DNA of 9,453 bases from an uncultured Aeromicrobium sp. (GTDB lineage: Bacteria > Actinomycetota > Actinomycetes > Propionibacteriales > Nocardioidaceae). Positions 1-6,039 of the stretch are shown piece after piece. The DNA lies in NCBI RefSeq assembly GCF_946221465.1, contig NZ_CAMJVP010000126.1, positions 1 to 9,453 on the forward strand. The letters run 5' to 3'. The stretch's first letter is position 1. Each line of letters opens with the position of its first letter. The translations under genes and the position numbers were made by a program. The notes under the pieces were generated by a model. It saw nothing but the letters and a program-made list of their open reading frames with translations, was not told the origin of the DNA and did not search any database.

Positions 1-119
1 CGGTGGAGCAGGTCGGTGGCGGCGTTCAGATCCGCACGCTGCAGACGTTCGAGCGTGAAGGCTCCGACAAGCCGGTCGGGGTCGCTGAGTCGCTCGCGCG
101 TGTCGTCGAGGCGGAGTAA
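1..119 (+). CDS. C-terminal end of probable MaoC-like acyl dehydratase (partial)
   Basis: Only the last 38 codons are present, read in the frame beginning at base 3 and ending at TAA 117-119. The peptide contains GVQIRTLQTFEREGSDKPV followed by a stretch beginning VAESLAR. This resembles the closing beta-strands of actinobacterial MaoC/hotdog acyl-CoA hydratases, which often end with a 'qtfEreGsdKPvxVAExlxR' pattern. Members hydrate 2-enoyl-CoA or act in related beta-oxidation steps in the cytoplasm, which would fit the neighbouring genes. The catalytic Asp/His region lies upstream of the window, so activity cannot be judged. TetR regulator 1 starts 35 bp downstream on the same strand. The assignment rests on a short tail and could be wrong. 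Confidence 0.6.
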   Translation, partial: VEQVGGGVQIRTLQTFEREGSDKPVGVAESLARVVEAE

Positions 120-130
120 ACCAACTCGGT

Positions 131-144
131 GAGGCGGACGCTTA
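131..144. promoter_or_regulatory. Degenerate TAAGC-type operator half-site upstream of TetR regulator 1
   Basis: The bases GAGGCGGACGCTTA match the perfect palindrome TAAGCGTACGCTTA (8544-8557) at 11 of 14 positions. The right arm GCTTA is intact and the left arm is degraded. The site ends 10 bp before the ATG at 155 and would overlap a possible TAnnnT -10 box (TACCCT, 143-148). It may be a weak operator or chance. Confidence 0.3.
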
Positions 145-154
145 CCCTTGTCCC

Positions 155-829
155 ATGACTCGTGCCGCGAAACCCTCGTCACGCCAGCGCAGGACGCCCG
201 TGGTGTCCCCGGAGCCGCGTGAGCTCCCCACCACGCCGCGCGGCATCCGCACGCGAGCCAAGCTCGTCGACGCCGCCCGGACCGTGTTCGAGCGCGACGG
301 CTTCCTCGACGCTCGGCTGATCGACATCACGAACGAGGCCGGCATCTCGGCAGGGTCCTTCTACACCTACTTCGACAGCAAGGAGGAGATCTTCGCCGCG
401 GTGCTCGCCAGCGTCGAGGAGGAGATGCTCCATCCCCACGTGCGCGCGCTCACCGCCGGGGACGACCCCGTCGAGCTGATCCGCGCGGCCAACCGCGCCT
501 ACCTGGAGTCCTACCGCAGGAACGCCGCGTTCATGCGCTTGCTGCTGCAAGTCTCGAGCATTGACGAGGAGTTCGCCCAGCTGCGCCGTCGTCGCGGCGA
601 GGCGTTCGCGCAACGCAACGCGCGCAGCATCCAGGACCTTCAGGAGCGCGGTGTCGCCAAGGCGAAAGTGGACCCGTACAAGGCCGCTTCCGCGCTGTCG
701 GGCATGGTCGGTCGCGCGGCGTACGCCGCGTTCATCATCGGCGAGGAATGGGACTTCGAGGAACTCGTCGAGACGCTGACGCAGCTGTGGGCGAACTCGT
801 TGCTCATCAGCACCGGCGACGCGACCTGA
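155..829 (+). CDS. TetR/AcrR-family transcriptional regulator 1
   Basis: A 224-residue TetR-type repressor. An Arg/Pro-rich N-terminal tail (about residues 1-30) precedes the three-helix DNA-binding domain, roughly residues 33-80. The helix-turn-helix reads DITNEAGISAGSFYTYF followed by DSKEEIF, the standard family signature. Residues 100-224 form an all-helical ligand/dimer domain with no recognisable effector specificity; regulators of this kind near fatty-acid genes commonly sense acyl-CoAs. The ATG at 155 is the only Met before the HTH. It has no Shine-Dalgarno, but TACCCT at 143-148 could be a -10 box for a leaderless transcript. The gene lies 35 bp after the dehydratase-like fragment and ends 27 bp before the convergent MFS gene. 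Its targets are not evident; the dehydratase unit, the MFS pump or the thiolase operon are candidates. Confidence 0.93.
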   Translation: MTRAAKPSSRQRRTPVVSPEPRELPTTPRGIRTRAKLVDAARTVFERDGFLDARLIDITNEAGISAGSFYTYFDSKEEIFAAVLASVEEEMLHPHVRALTAGDDPVELIRAANRAYLESYRRNAAFMRLLLQVSSIDEEFAQLRRRRGEAFAQRNARSIQDLQERGVAKAKVDPYKAASALSGMVGRAAYAAFIIGEEWDFEELVETLTQLWANSLLISTGDAT

Positions 830-856
830 GCACTCCGGTGCGAGGGGGCGACGGCC

Positions 857-2314
857 TCACCTCGACCGGCGAGGCTCTTCGGCGGGGTACGGGCGCTTGC
901 CCCGCGGTGCGGCACTTCTCCCTCGGATCCCCACGAGGGTCACGACGAAGCTGACCGCCATCGAGGCTGCGCCGATCAGGAACACGATCACGAACGCGGA
1001 CTCCGCGGGGTGCCCGTTCCGCATCAGGGTGCCCGCGATCAGCGCCACCACCAGTGCACTTCCGAGTGCGCTGCCCACCGAGCGGCACAGAGACGCCACG
1101 GCGTTGGCGATCGCGGTCTCCTGGGGCCGGACCACCGAGACGATGACGGCAGGTACCGCGGCGAACCCGATACTGAAGGCCGCGTTGGTCACGACGCCTC
1201 CCATGACGACGTGCCACGGCTCGGAGTGCAGGAACGCGAGCTGCAGGTAGCCCGCAGTCCCCACCGTCGATCCGATGAGCAGCGTGGTGCGACCGCCGAA
1301 GCGTCCCACGCACCACCCGCCGAGCGGCGCGGCGACGATCCCGATGAGTGCGGCCGGGAGCAGATACACGAGGCTCGTCTCCAGGACGGTCGCCGAGAAG
1401 CCGTGCCCCGACTCGCGGGGCACCTGCACCAGCGCGGTGAGTGCGAGGAACACCAGGAACATCCCGAAGCCGATGAAGAAGCCCACGAGGTTCGCCGAGC
1501 CGAGCGTGCGGTCACGCAGCATCCAGATCGGCACGATCGGGTCCGCCGTACGGTGCTGGGTGCGGCGCCACACGGCGGCACCCGCGACCGCCCCGGCCAC
1601 GCAGGCGATCGTCGGCAGGCTCACCCAGCCCCACGTGTTCCCCTGAGTGAGCGTCAGCAGGAGCAAGACGAGGGTGACGCTCAAAGCGATCCCGCCCAGC
1701 CAGTCGACGCGCCCGGCGGTCTCGACCCGGTCGGAGGGAACGACGACCCAGGCGACGGCGAGCAGCACGATCGTCATGGCCGCGGTGAACCAGAAGACGC
1801 CCCGGTAGTCACGGTCGCCGTGGGTGAGCAGGCCGGTGAGTACGAGCCCGGCGCCCGCTCCGGCGCTGATCATGCCGGTGAGCAGTGACATCGCGAGGGG
1901 GAGTCGCTGCGGTGAGAGGTGCTCGCGCAGGATTCCGATGGAGAGGGGGAACAGACAGAACGACGCCCCCTGCGCGACGCGCGCCAGCAGCAACGCGGTG
2001 AAGGACGACGTCGCGGCGGCGACGAGGGAGCCGACCGTCACGGCGAACACGATCCACAGCAGTACGCGCCGTCGGCCGTGCAAATCACCGGTCCGGCTGA
2101 GCAGGGGAGTCAGCACCGCCGCGGCCAGGAGGTTCGTCGTCACCACCCAGCCCACGGCTGCGGTCGACACCTCGAGGTCGCGGCCGATCGTGCCGAACAC
2201 CGGCACCACGATCGTCTGCAACAGTGCGGTCAGCATCGACAGCAGCGCGAGGATGAGGACCAGCGCGGGACCGCGGCGCCGGGCCTGCGCAGGGGCGCGG
2301 CGGGACAGCGTCAT
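857..2314 (-). CDS. MFS transporter, DHA2 (14-TMS drug:H+ antiporter) type
   Basis: A 485-residue inner-membrane transporter, probably proton-driven efflux of drugs or amphiphilic acids. Hydrophobic segments run through nearly the whole protein, beginning ALVLILALLSMLTALLQTIV (about 17-36), and the size and spacing suit the 14-helix DHA2 family. MFS motif A is GDLHGRRRV at about 76-84. The stretch around 144-163, SAGAGAGLVLTGLL, sits where the antiporter motif C lies. The C-terminus (465-485) is a charged cytoplasmic tail. The start at 2314 is preferred over the in-frame ATG at 2341 because AGGAA (complement of 2321-2325) lies six bases upstream; the upstream ATG has no such site. The gene is divergent from the thiolase and convergent with TetR regulator 1. 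It may remove toxic acids or unrelated compounds; substrate unknown. Confidence 0.92.
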   Translation of the reverse strand: MTLSRRAPAQARRRGPALVLILALLSMLTALLQTIVVPVFGTIGRDLEVSTAAVGWVVTTNLLAAAVLTPLLSRTGDLHGRRRVLLWIVFAVTVGSLVAAATSSFTALLLARVAQGASFCLFPLSIGILREHLSPQRLPLAMSLLTGMISAGAGAGLVLTGLLTHGDRDYRGVFWFTAAMTIVLLAVAWVVVPSDRVETAGRVDWLGGIALSVTLVLLLLTLTQGNTWGWVSLPTIACVAGAVAGAAVWRRTQHRTADPIVPIWMLRDRTLGSANLVGFFIGFGMFLVFLALTALVQVPRESGHGFSATVLETSLVYLLPAALIGIVAAPLGGWCVGRFGGRTTLLIGSTVGTAGYLQLAFLHSEPWHVVMGGVVTNAAFSIGFAAVPAVIVSVVRPQETAIANAVASLCRSVGSALGSALVVALIAGTLMRNGHPAESAFVIVFLIGAASMAVSFVVTLVGIRGRSAAPRGKRPYPAEEPRRSR

Positions 2315-2351
2315 GGAGGGTTCCTGTTCTCGGGCTCGCATCGCGGCGTGG

Positions 2352-2380
2352 TTGACAGCGGCGCCCCACGAGCCTAATTT
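2352..2380 (+). promoter_or_regulatory. Predicted sigma70-type promoter of the thiolase operon
   Basis: TTGACA (2352-2357) is a perfect -35 box. A 17-bp spacer follows, then TAATTT (2375-2380) as the -10 box. Transcription would begin near 2387 and leave a 5' leader of about 75 bases before the ATG at 2462. It lies in the divergent intergenic region with the MFS gene. Confidence 0.55.
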
Positions 2381-2400
2381 GAAGTTGAAGTAGAGTTCAT
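2379..2400. promoter_or_regulatory. TTGAAG tandem repeat / imperfect inverted repeat at the thiolase promoter
   Basis: TTGAAG occurs twice in tandem (2379-2384 and 2385-2390), and the second copy opens TTGAAGTAGAGTTCAT (2385-2400). This has the same 5-6-5 geometry as the TTGAC-N6-GTCAA sites elsewhere in the window, but with TTGAA/TTCAT arms. It covers the predicted transcription start. It could be an operator for a regulator of the thiolase operon or MFS gene. Confidence 0.3.
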
Positions 2401-2416
2401 GTTACTCATCGCACTC

Positions 2417-2432
2417 CGCGTGTGTCCACGCG
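2417..2432. promoter_or_regulatory. Inverted repeat CGCGTG-TGTC-CACGCG in the thiolase leader
   Basis: Perfect six-base arms flank a four-base spacer, 29 bp before the thiolase ATG. As DNA it could be an operator; as RNA it is a six-pair GC-rich stem with a tetraloop in the 5' leader. In this GC-rich background a repeat of this size is suggestive only. Confidence 0.35.
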
Positions 2433-2461
2433 CGGATCGACCGTCACACGAGGGGAACCCC

Positions 2462-3661
2462 ATGAGAGAGGCCGTGGTCGTCTCGACCGCCCGCACGCCG
2501 ATCGGTAAGGCCTACCGAGGTGCGTTCAACAACACCCAGGCGCAGGAGCTGGCCGGCCACGTCGTCCGCGAGGCCGTCGCCCGCGCCGGCATCGAGGGCG
2601 CCCAGGTCGAGGACATCGTCATGGGTGCGGCCCTGCAGCAGGGCAGCTCCGGCTTCAACATCGCCCGCCAGGCAGGCCTGCGTGCCGGCCTGCCGACCTC
2701 GGTGTCAGGGATGTCGGTGGACCGCCAGTGCGCCTCCGGATTGATGGCGATCGCCACCGCGGCCAAGCAGATCGTCCACGACGGCATGGACATCACCGTC
2801 GGCGGCGGTGTCGAGTCGATCTCGCTCGTGCAGAACGAGCATCTCAACGGGCACCGCGCCCAGGATCCGTGGTTGGTCGAGCACCGCCCGGACATCTACA
2901 TGCCGATGCTGCAGACCGCCGAGATCGTGGCCGAGCGCTACGGCGTGAGCCGTGAGGACCAGGACGAGTTCGCCCTGCTCTCGCAGCAGCGCACTGCGGC
3001 AGCCCAAAATGCGGGTCGGTTCGCCGACGAGATCGTGCCGCTGAGAACCGTCAAGCTCGTGCAGGATCGCTCGACCGGTGAGGTCTCCGAGGAGGTCGTG
3101 ACGCTCACGCAGGACGAGGGCAACCGGCCGTCGACCACGCTCGACTCGCTCGCCGGGCTGAAGCCGGTCCTCCCCGACGGCCAGGTCACGTCGTTCTCGA
3201 CTGTGACGGCCGGCAACGCCTCCCAGCTGTCGGACGGGGCGTCGGCGTCGGTGCTCATGGAGGCGAAGGTCGCCGAACAGCGTGGTGCCGAGGTGCTGGG
3301 CGTCTACCGCGGCATGGCCGTCGCCGGGTGCGACCCCGACGAGATGGGCATCGGGCCGATCTTCGCGATTCCCAAGCTGCTCGACCAGCACGGTCTCTCC
3401 ATCGACGACATCGGACTGTGGGAACTCAACGAGGCCTTCGCGTCCCAGGCGCTGTACTGCCGCGAGAAGCTCGGCATCGATCCCGACCGCTACAACGTCA
3501 ACGGCGGCGGCATCTCGATCGGTCACCCCTACGGCATGACCGGCGCGCGTCTGGTCGGGCATGCCTTGATCGAGGGCAAGCGCCGCGGGGTGCGTTACGT
3601 GGTGATCTCGATGTGCATCGGCGGCGGCATGGGTGCCGCCGGTCTGTTCGAAGTGGCGTGA
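2462..3661 (+). CDS. Acetyl-CoA C-acyltransferase (thiolase)
   Basis: A 399-residue thiolase, full length for the family. It catalyses CoA-dependent cleavage of a 3-ketoacyl-CoA to acetyl-CoA and a shortened acyl-CoA, or the reverse condensation, in the cytoplasm. The nucleophilic cysteine is Cys90 in VDRQCASGLMAI. The other family signatures are NEAF (323-326), the GHPYGMTGAR block with His355, and the proton-donor Cys385 in MCIGGGMGAAGLFE. All catalytic residues are therefore present. The N-terminus REAVVVSTARTPIGK is typical. The start at 2462 is preferred to the in-frame ATG at 2399 because GAGGGG lies just upstream and the conserved fold begins there; the extra 21 residues look like translated leader. 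It is the first gene of an operon with the crotonase-fold gene 7 bp downstream. Degradative versus biosynthetic direction cannot be read from sequence, but the context favours degradation. Confidence 0.95.
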   Translation: MREAVVVSTARTPIGKAYRGAFNNTQAQELAGHVVREAVARAGIEGAQVEDIVMGAALQQGSSGFNIARQAGLRAGLPTSVSGMSVDRQCASGLMAIATAAKQIVHDGMDITVGGGVESISLVQNEHLNGHRAQDPWLVEHRPDIYMPMLQTAEIVAERYGVSREDQDEFALLSQQRTAAAQNAGRFADEIVPLRTVKLVQDRSTGEVSEEVVTLTQDEGNRPSTTLDSLAGLKPVLPDGQVTSFSTVTAGNASQLSDGASASVLMEAKVAEQRGAEVLGVYRGMAVAGCDPDEMGIGPIFAIPKLLDQHGLSIDDIGLWELNEAFASQALYCREKLGIDPDRYNVNGGGISIGHPYGMTGARLVGHALIEGKRRGVRYVVISMCIGGGMGAAGLFEVA

Positions 3662-3668
3662 GTCCGTC

Positions 3669-4499
3669 ATGTACCTCATGGGAACCACCGCCGAGGACCA
3701 CGTCTTCGGCGAACTGCACGACGGCGTCGGCACGATCACGCTGAACCGGCCCGACCGCCGCAATGCGTTGTCCGATGCGATGCTCGAGGGGCTGGCGGCG
3801 CTGCTGACCGCCCTGGAGGAATCGGACGACGTTCGCGTCATCGTGATCACCGGCGCGGGCAGGGCCTTCTGCTCCGGAGGTGACGTACAGGACTTCAACG
3901 AGCGCGGGGGAGAAGGCGCCGGCGCGGACACGGTGGACGCCGAGGCCACGGAACGCCAGCGGCGAGTCCAGCGCGAGACCGTCGCTCGGATCTACCGGTG
4001 TCCGAAGCCCGTCATCGCCGCCATTCCCGGCGCCGCCGCCGGTGCGGGACTCGGGCTGGCGTTGGCGGCCGACTTCCGCATCGGCTCCGACCGCGCCGTG
4101 TTCGCCACGGCCTTCGCCGCGGTGGGCTTGTCCGGCGACTTCGGGGTCGCGTGGCTGCTCCAGCAGATCGTCGGACCGGTCAAGGCGCGCGAGCTCATGA
4201 TGCTGAATCCGCGCGTGCGAGCAGACGCGGCGCTGGAGCTCGGATTGCTCAATCGGATGGTGCCCGAGGATGAGTTCGAGCAGCACACCCGCGAGTTCGC
4301 GCAGCAGCTGGCCCAGGGCCCGGCGCTGGCGCTGCAGTACATGAAGGACAACCTCGTGCGTGCCATCCACGAGACCCTCGAGGAGAACATGGACGCCGAG
4401 GTGCCCCTGCACAAGGCGACCGGACTCACCGAGGACCACATCGGCGCCGTGCGCGCGTTCGTCGAGAAGCGCACACCCACCTTCGGTCGCGCGCGCTGA
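3669..4499 (+). CDS. Enoyl-CoA hydratase/isomerase family protein (PaaG/isomerase-like active site)
   Basis: A 276-residue crotonase-fold protein. The N-terminal strand GVGTITLNRPDRRNALSDAM, the oxyanion-hole segments AFCSGGD (66-72) and GAAAGAGLGLALAAD (121-135), and the C-terminal helices are all present. By alignment in my head, the two catalytic glutamates of classical enoyl-CoA hydratase are replaced by Gly129 and Phe149. Asp157 in GLSGDFG sits where PaaG-type and delta3,delta2-enoyl-CoA isomerases carry their single acid. A double-bond isomerase, or another crotonase reaction, is thus likelier than hydration. Start ATG 3669 is seven bases after the thiolase stop; ATG 3678 is possible and neither has a good ribosome site, so translation may be coupled to the thiolase. 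A 28-bp gap separates it from the next gene. A general annotation would be enoyl-CoA hydratase. Confidence 0.9.
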   Translation: MYLMGTTAEDHVFGELHDGVGTITLNRPDRRNALSDAMLEGLAALLTALEESDDVRVIVITGAGRAFCSGGDVQDFNERGGEGAGADTVDAEATERQRRVQRETVARIYRCPKPVIAAIPGAAAGAGLGLALAADFRIGSDRAVFATAFAAVGLSGDFGVAWLLQQIVGPVKARELMMLNPRVRADAALELGLLNRMVPEDEFEQHTREFAQQLAQGPALALQYMKDNLVRAIHETLEENMDAEVPLHKATGLTEDHIGAVRAFVEKRTPTFGRAR

Positions 4500-4527
4500 C
4501 CGTTCATCGCAGAGGAAGAACACCGAC

Positions 4528-4827
4528 ATGATCAACGTGACCGCGACGTTCACCGTGCGCGAGGGCCAGAACGAGGCGTTCGAACTGGCCATCGCCGCCG
4601 CGCGACCGCACATGCTGGCCGACGAGGGATGCCTGCGCTACGACCTGCAGCGGGTCCATCGCAGCGAGAGCGACTACGTGCTGCTGGGGTCCTACGACTC
4701 GGGCGACGCGATCCGGCGCCACGGCGAACTCGAGGCCTTCGCGGCGCTGAATCGCGAGGTCGGGGGCCTGTTGGCGGCCGCGCCCGTCATCACGGTCCTC
4801 AAGCCGGTGGGGGAGCAGGTCTCCTGA
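4528..4827 (+). CDS. Small ABM-fold protein, putative quinol monooxygenase
   Basis: A 99-residue protein of the antibiotic biosynthesis monooxygenase (dimeric alpha/beta-barrel) family. It opens with the beta-strand MINVTATFTVREGQNEAFE. The signature DEGCLRYDLQR (32-42) follows, then YVLLGSYDSGDAIRRHGE with a conserved His65, and a closing strand APVITVLKPV (85-94). Family members include cofactor-free quinol monooxygenases, but many are functionally unknown, so a redox role is only a possibility. The start is well supported by AGAGGAAG about nine bases upstream. It is the last gene of the thiolase operon, 28 bp after the crotonase gene. It may process an aromatic or quinone-like intermediate, or remove a reactive by-product. 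Confidence 0.85.
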   Translation: MINVTATFTVREGQNEAFELAIAAARPHMLADEGCLRYDLQRVHRSESDYVLLGSYDSGDAIRRHGELEAFAALNREVGGLLAAAPVITVLKPVGEQVS

Positions 4828-4859
4828 CGTTCGCTGCGCGTCATGGCGAAAGTGGAAAT

Positions 4860-4875
4860 TTGACGCCACTGTCAA
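4860..4875. promoter_or_regulatory. Operator site A, TTGAC-N6-GTCAA, at TetR regulator 2
   Basis: TTGACGCCACTGTCAA is an inverted repeat with five-base arms and a six-base centre, sharing the TTGACR-N4-YGTCAA pattern with three other sites in the window. Its left arm is the -35 box of the regulator gene that starts at 4897, the expected arrangement for autorepression by a TetR protein. Confidence 0.75.
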
Positions 4876-4889
4876 CGCCACGGTTAGAT
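4860..4889 (+). promoter_or_regulatory. Predicted promoter of TetR regulator 2 (leaderless)
   Basis: TTGACG (4860-4865) is followed after 18 bp by TTAGAT (4884-4889). Transcription would start at about 4896-4897, which coincides with the A of ATG 4897. No Shine-Dalgarno is present, which supports a leaderless messenger, a common arrangement in actinomycetes. Confidence 0.5.
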
Positions 4890-4896
4890 GGACCGC

Positions 4897-5502
4897 ATGT
4901 CAACGGGCTGGGCAGTGCGCGAGGAACACGACCGCGCGGACGCCGAGCGTTACCGCGAACTACTCGCCGCCGCCAGATCGGCGTTCGAAGACCTCGGATA
5001 CGGTGCCACCACGGTCGCCGAGATCACGCGGCGGGCAGGAGCCAGCCGCGCGACCTTCTACGTCTACTTTGCCTCGAAGGAGCAGGTGTTCGCCGTGCTC
5101 GCGGAGCAGGTGCGTGACCGCTTCATGCGCGCGCAGGACCTGACCGGCATCGACGCGGACGACGTCGACGAGGTCCTGCGGCGCACGATCGAGACGACGC
5201 TGGCGGTCACCGTCGAGCACATGGCGTTGATGGCCGTGCTCAATCACCAGGCGGTGGCGGACCCCGAGATCCGCGACCTGTGGGTCGAGATCCAGCGCGA
5301 GGCGGTGCACCGCACGGCGACCTACGTCGCGCAGCAGGAGCGGGCCGGCCGGGTCAAGCCCGTCGCCGACCCCGAGTCGCTCGGGCTCATGGGCGCGGGG
5401 ATGAACGACCGGTATGCGCCGCTCGTCGTCAACGGCGTGGTCGAGATCGGCGAAGCCGTCGAGGAGATGCACCGGATTTGGATGGCCTGCCTCGGCCGCT
5501 GA
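4897..5502 (+). CDS. TetR/AcrR-family transcriptional regulator 2
   Basis: A 201-residue TetR repressor. The N-terminal DNA-binding domain spans about residues 18-65, with the helix-turn-helix AEITRRAGASRATFYVYF followed by ASKEQVF. The rest is an all-helical ligand domain with no diagnostic motif. The start at 4897 is chosen because the predicted promoter would begin transcription there; the in-frame ATG at 4888 would overlap the -10 box and has no ribosome site either. The gene has its own promoter with the TTGAC-N6-GTCAA operator. It follows the ABM gene by 69 bp and is convergent with the thioesterase, with a 12-bp gap between stops. The same operator occurs twice at the ligase promoter and once at the carboxyltransferase promoter, so this protein is the best candidate for controlling all three. 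An acyl-CoA ligand would be usual but is inferred. Confidence 0.92.
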   Translation: MSTGWAVREEHDRADAERYRELLAAARSAFEDLGYGATTVAEITRRAGASRATFYVYFASKEQVFAVLAEQVRDRFMRAQDLTGIDADDVDEVLRRTIETTLAVTVEHMALMAVLNHQAVADPEIRDLWVEIQREAVHRTATYVAQQERAGRVKPVADPESLGLMGAGMNDRYAPLVVNGVVEIGEAVEEMHRIWMACLGR

Positions 5503-5503
5503 C

Positions 5504-5535
5504 CCGTCGCAGACTCAGGAGGCAGCGGGCGACGG
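5504..5535. terminator. Possible bidirectional terminator stem-loop between convergent genes
   Basis: CCGTCGC (5504-5510) and GCGACGG (5529-5535) form a perfect seven-pair stem with an 18-base loop. It straddles the gap between the convergent stops of regulator 2 and the thioesterase and runs into the thioesterase 3' end. There is no T-tract on either strand, and the large loop makes it weak. Confidence 0.3.
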
Positions 5536-6039
5536 CGGCCGAGACGTCCCGAGTTGGTGGCTCGGCGGCAACGACCACGGCAGTTCGCGGTGCTCGTCGA
5601 GCAGCGCATCCAGTCGCTCGGCGACCTCGTCCGCGATCGCGGTGGACCGGCGGGTCGTCAGGTCCACGTACGCCTCGACGAACTCCAGCGTGCTGGCGAT
5701 CTCACCGGTCGTGCGGTTGGCCAGCACGGTGACGGCGTGGACCGTCTTCGGGCCGCGGCCCAGGACCCGCAGATGCACCGACACCTCGTGCCCCACCATG
5801 ATCTCGTGGTGGAACTGCACGTGGTGCGCGACGCTGAACGAACTGTGGCCCGTCCGGTCGAGGAAAGCCTGGTCGATGCCGAGCAGCTTCTCGAAGGCGT
5901 GCTCGGCGCCGTCCATGTGGAGGTCGTAATGCCCCCGGACATTGACGTGCCCGTTGAGATCGCGGTAGCGCTCGGGCACCGTGGTCGTGAAGAGGGTGCC
6001 GAGGGCATCGATCTCGGCCAGGCCGGGAAGGTTGCTCAT
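5515..6039 (-). CDS. Hotdog-fold acyl-CoA thioesterase (4HBT type)
   Basis: A 174-residue hotdog-fold protein that probably hydrolyses an acyl-CoA to free acid and CoA in the cytoplasm. The signature RYRDLNGHVNVRGHYDLHMDG (about 25-44) matches the 'D.NGH.N...Y...fddG' block of 4HBT-type thioesterases; Asp27, Asn29 and His31 are the expected active-site positions. Downstream segments SSFSVAHHVQFHHEIMVG and EVSVHLRVLGRGPKTVH are the typical strands, and a Ser/Pro-rich tail (155-174) ends the protein. Its ATG overlaps the ligase TGA by four bases (ATGA), so the two are translationally coupled. A ligase paired with a thioesterase suggests the thioesterase prevents CoA trapping or releases an end product. 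Carnitine/betaine-type thioesterases share this signature, so the substrate is uncertain. Confidence 0.85.
   Translation of the reverse strand: MSNLPGLAEIDALGTLFTTTVPERYRDLNGHVNVRGHYDLHMDGAEHAFEKLLGIDQAFLDRTGHSSFSVAHHVQFHHEIMVGHEVSVHLRVLGRGPKTVHAVTVLANRTTGEIASTLEFVEAYVDLTTRRSTAIADEVAERLDALLDEHRELPWSLPPSHQLGTSRPPSPAAS

Noticed and set aside
860..874. CCTCG-ACCGG-CGAGG hairpin near the convergent ends of regulator 1 and the MFS gene as a terminator.
   Set aside because: Only five pairs, inside the MFS coding end and without a T-tract; hairpins of this size are frequent in this GC-rich sequence.
1010..1888. A 292-codon plus-strand frame opposite the MFS transporter.
   Set aside because: The product is a run of Arg, Asp, His, Glu and Pro with no fold; the opposite strand encodes clear membrane helices and MFS motif A.
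2399..2461. Upstream in-frame ATG at 2399 for the thiolase.
   Set aside because: The extra 21 residues do not match the thiolase N-terminus, the ATG has no ribosome site, and 2462 has a good one.
2705..4613. Long minus-strand open frames (2705-3949 and 3498-4613) opposite the thiolase and crotonase genes.
   Set aside because: They overlap well-supported genes and each other, and have low-complexity composition expected of antisense frames in high-GC DNA.
4826..4844. TGACG...CGTCA repeat after the ABM gene as an operator or terminator.
   Set aside because: Only the five-base arms match around a nine-base centre, and it does not fit the TTGAC or TAAGC patterns.
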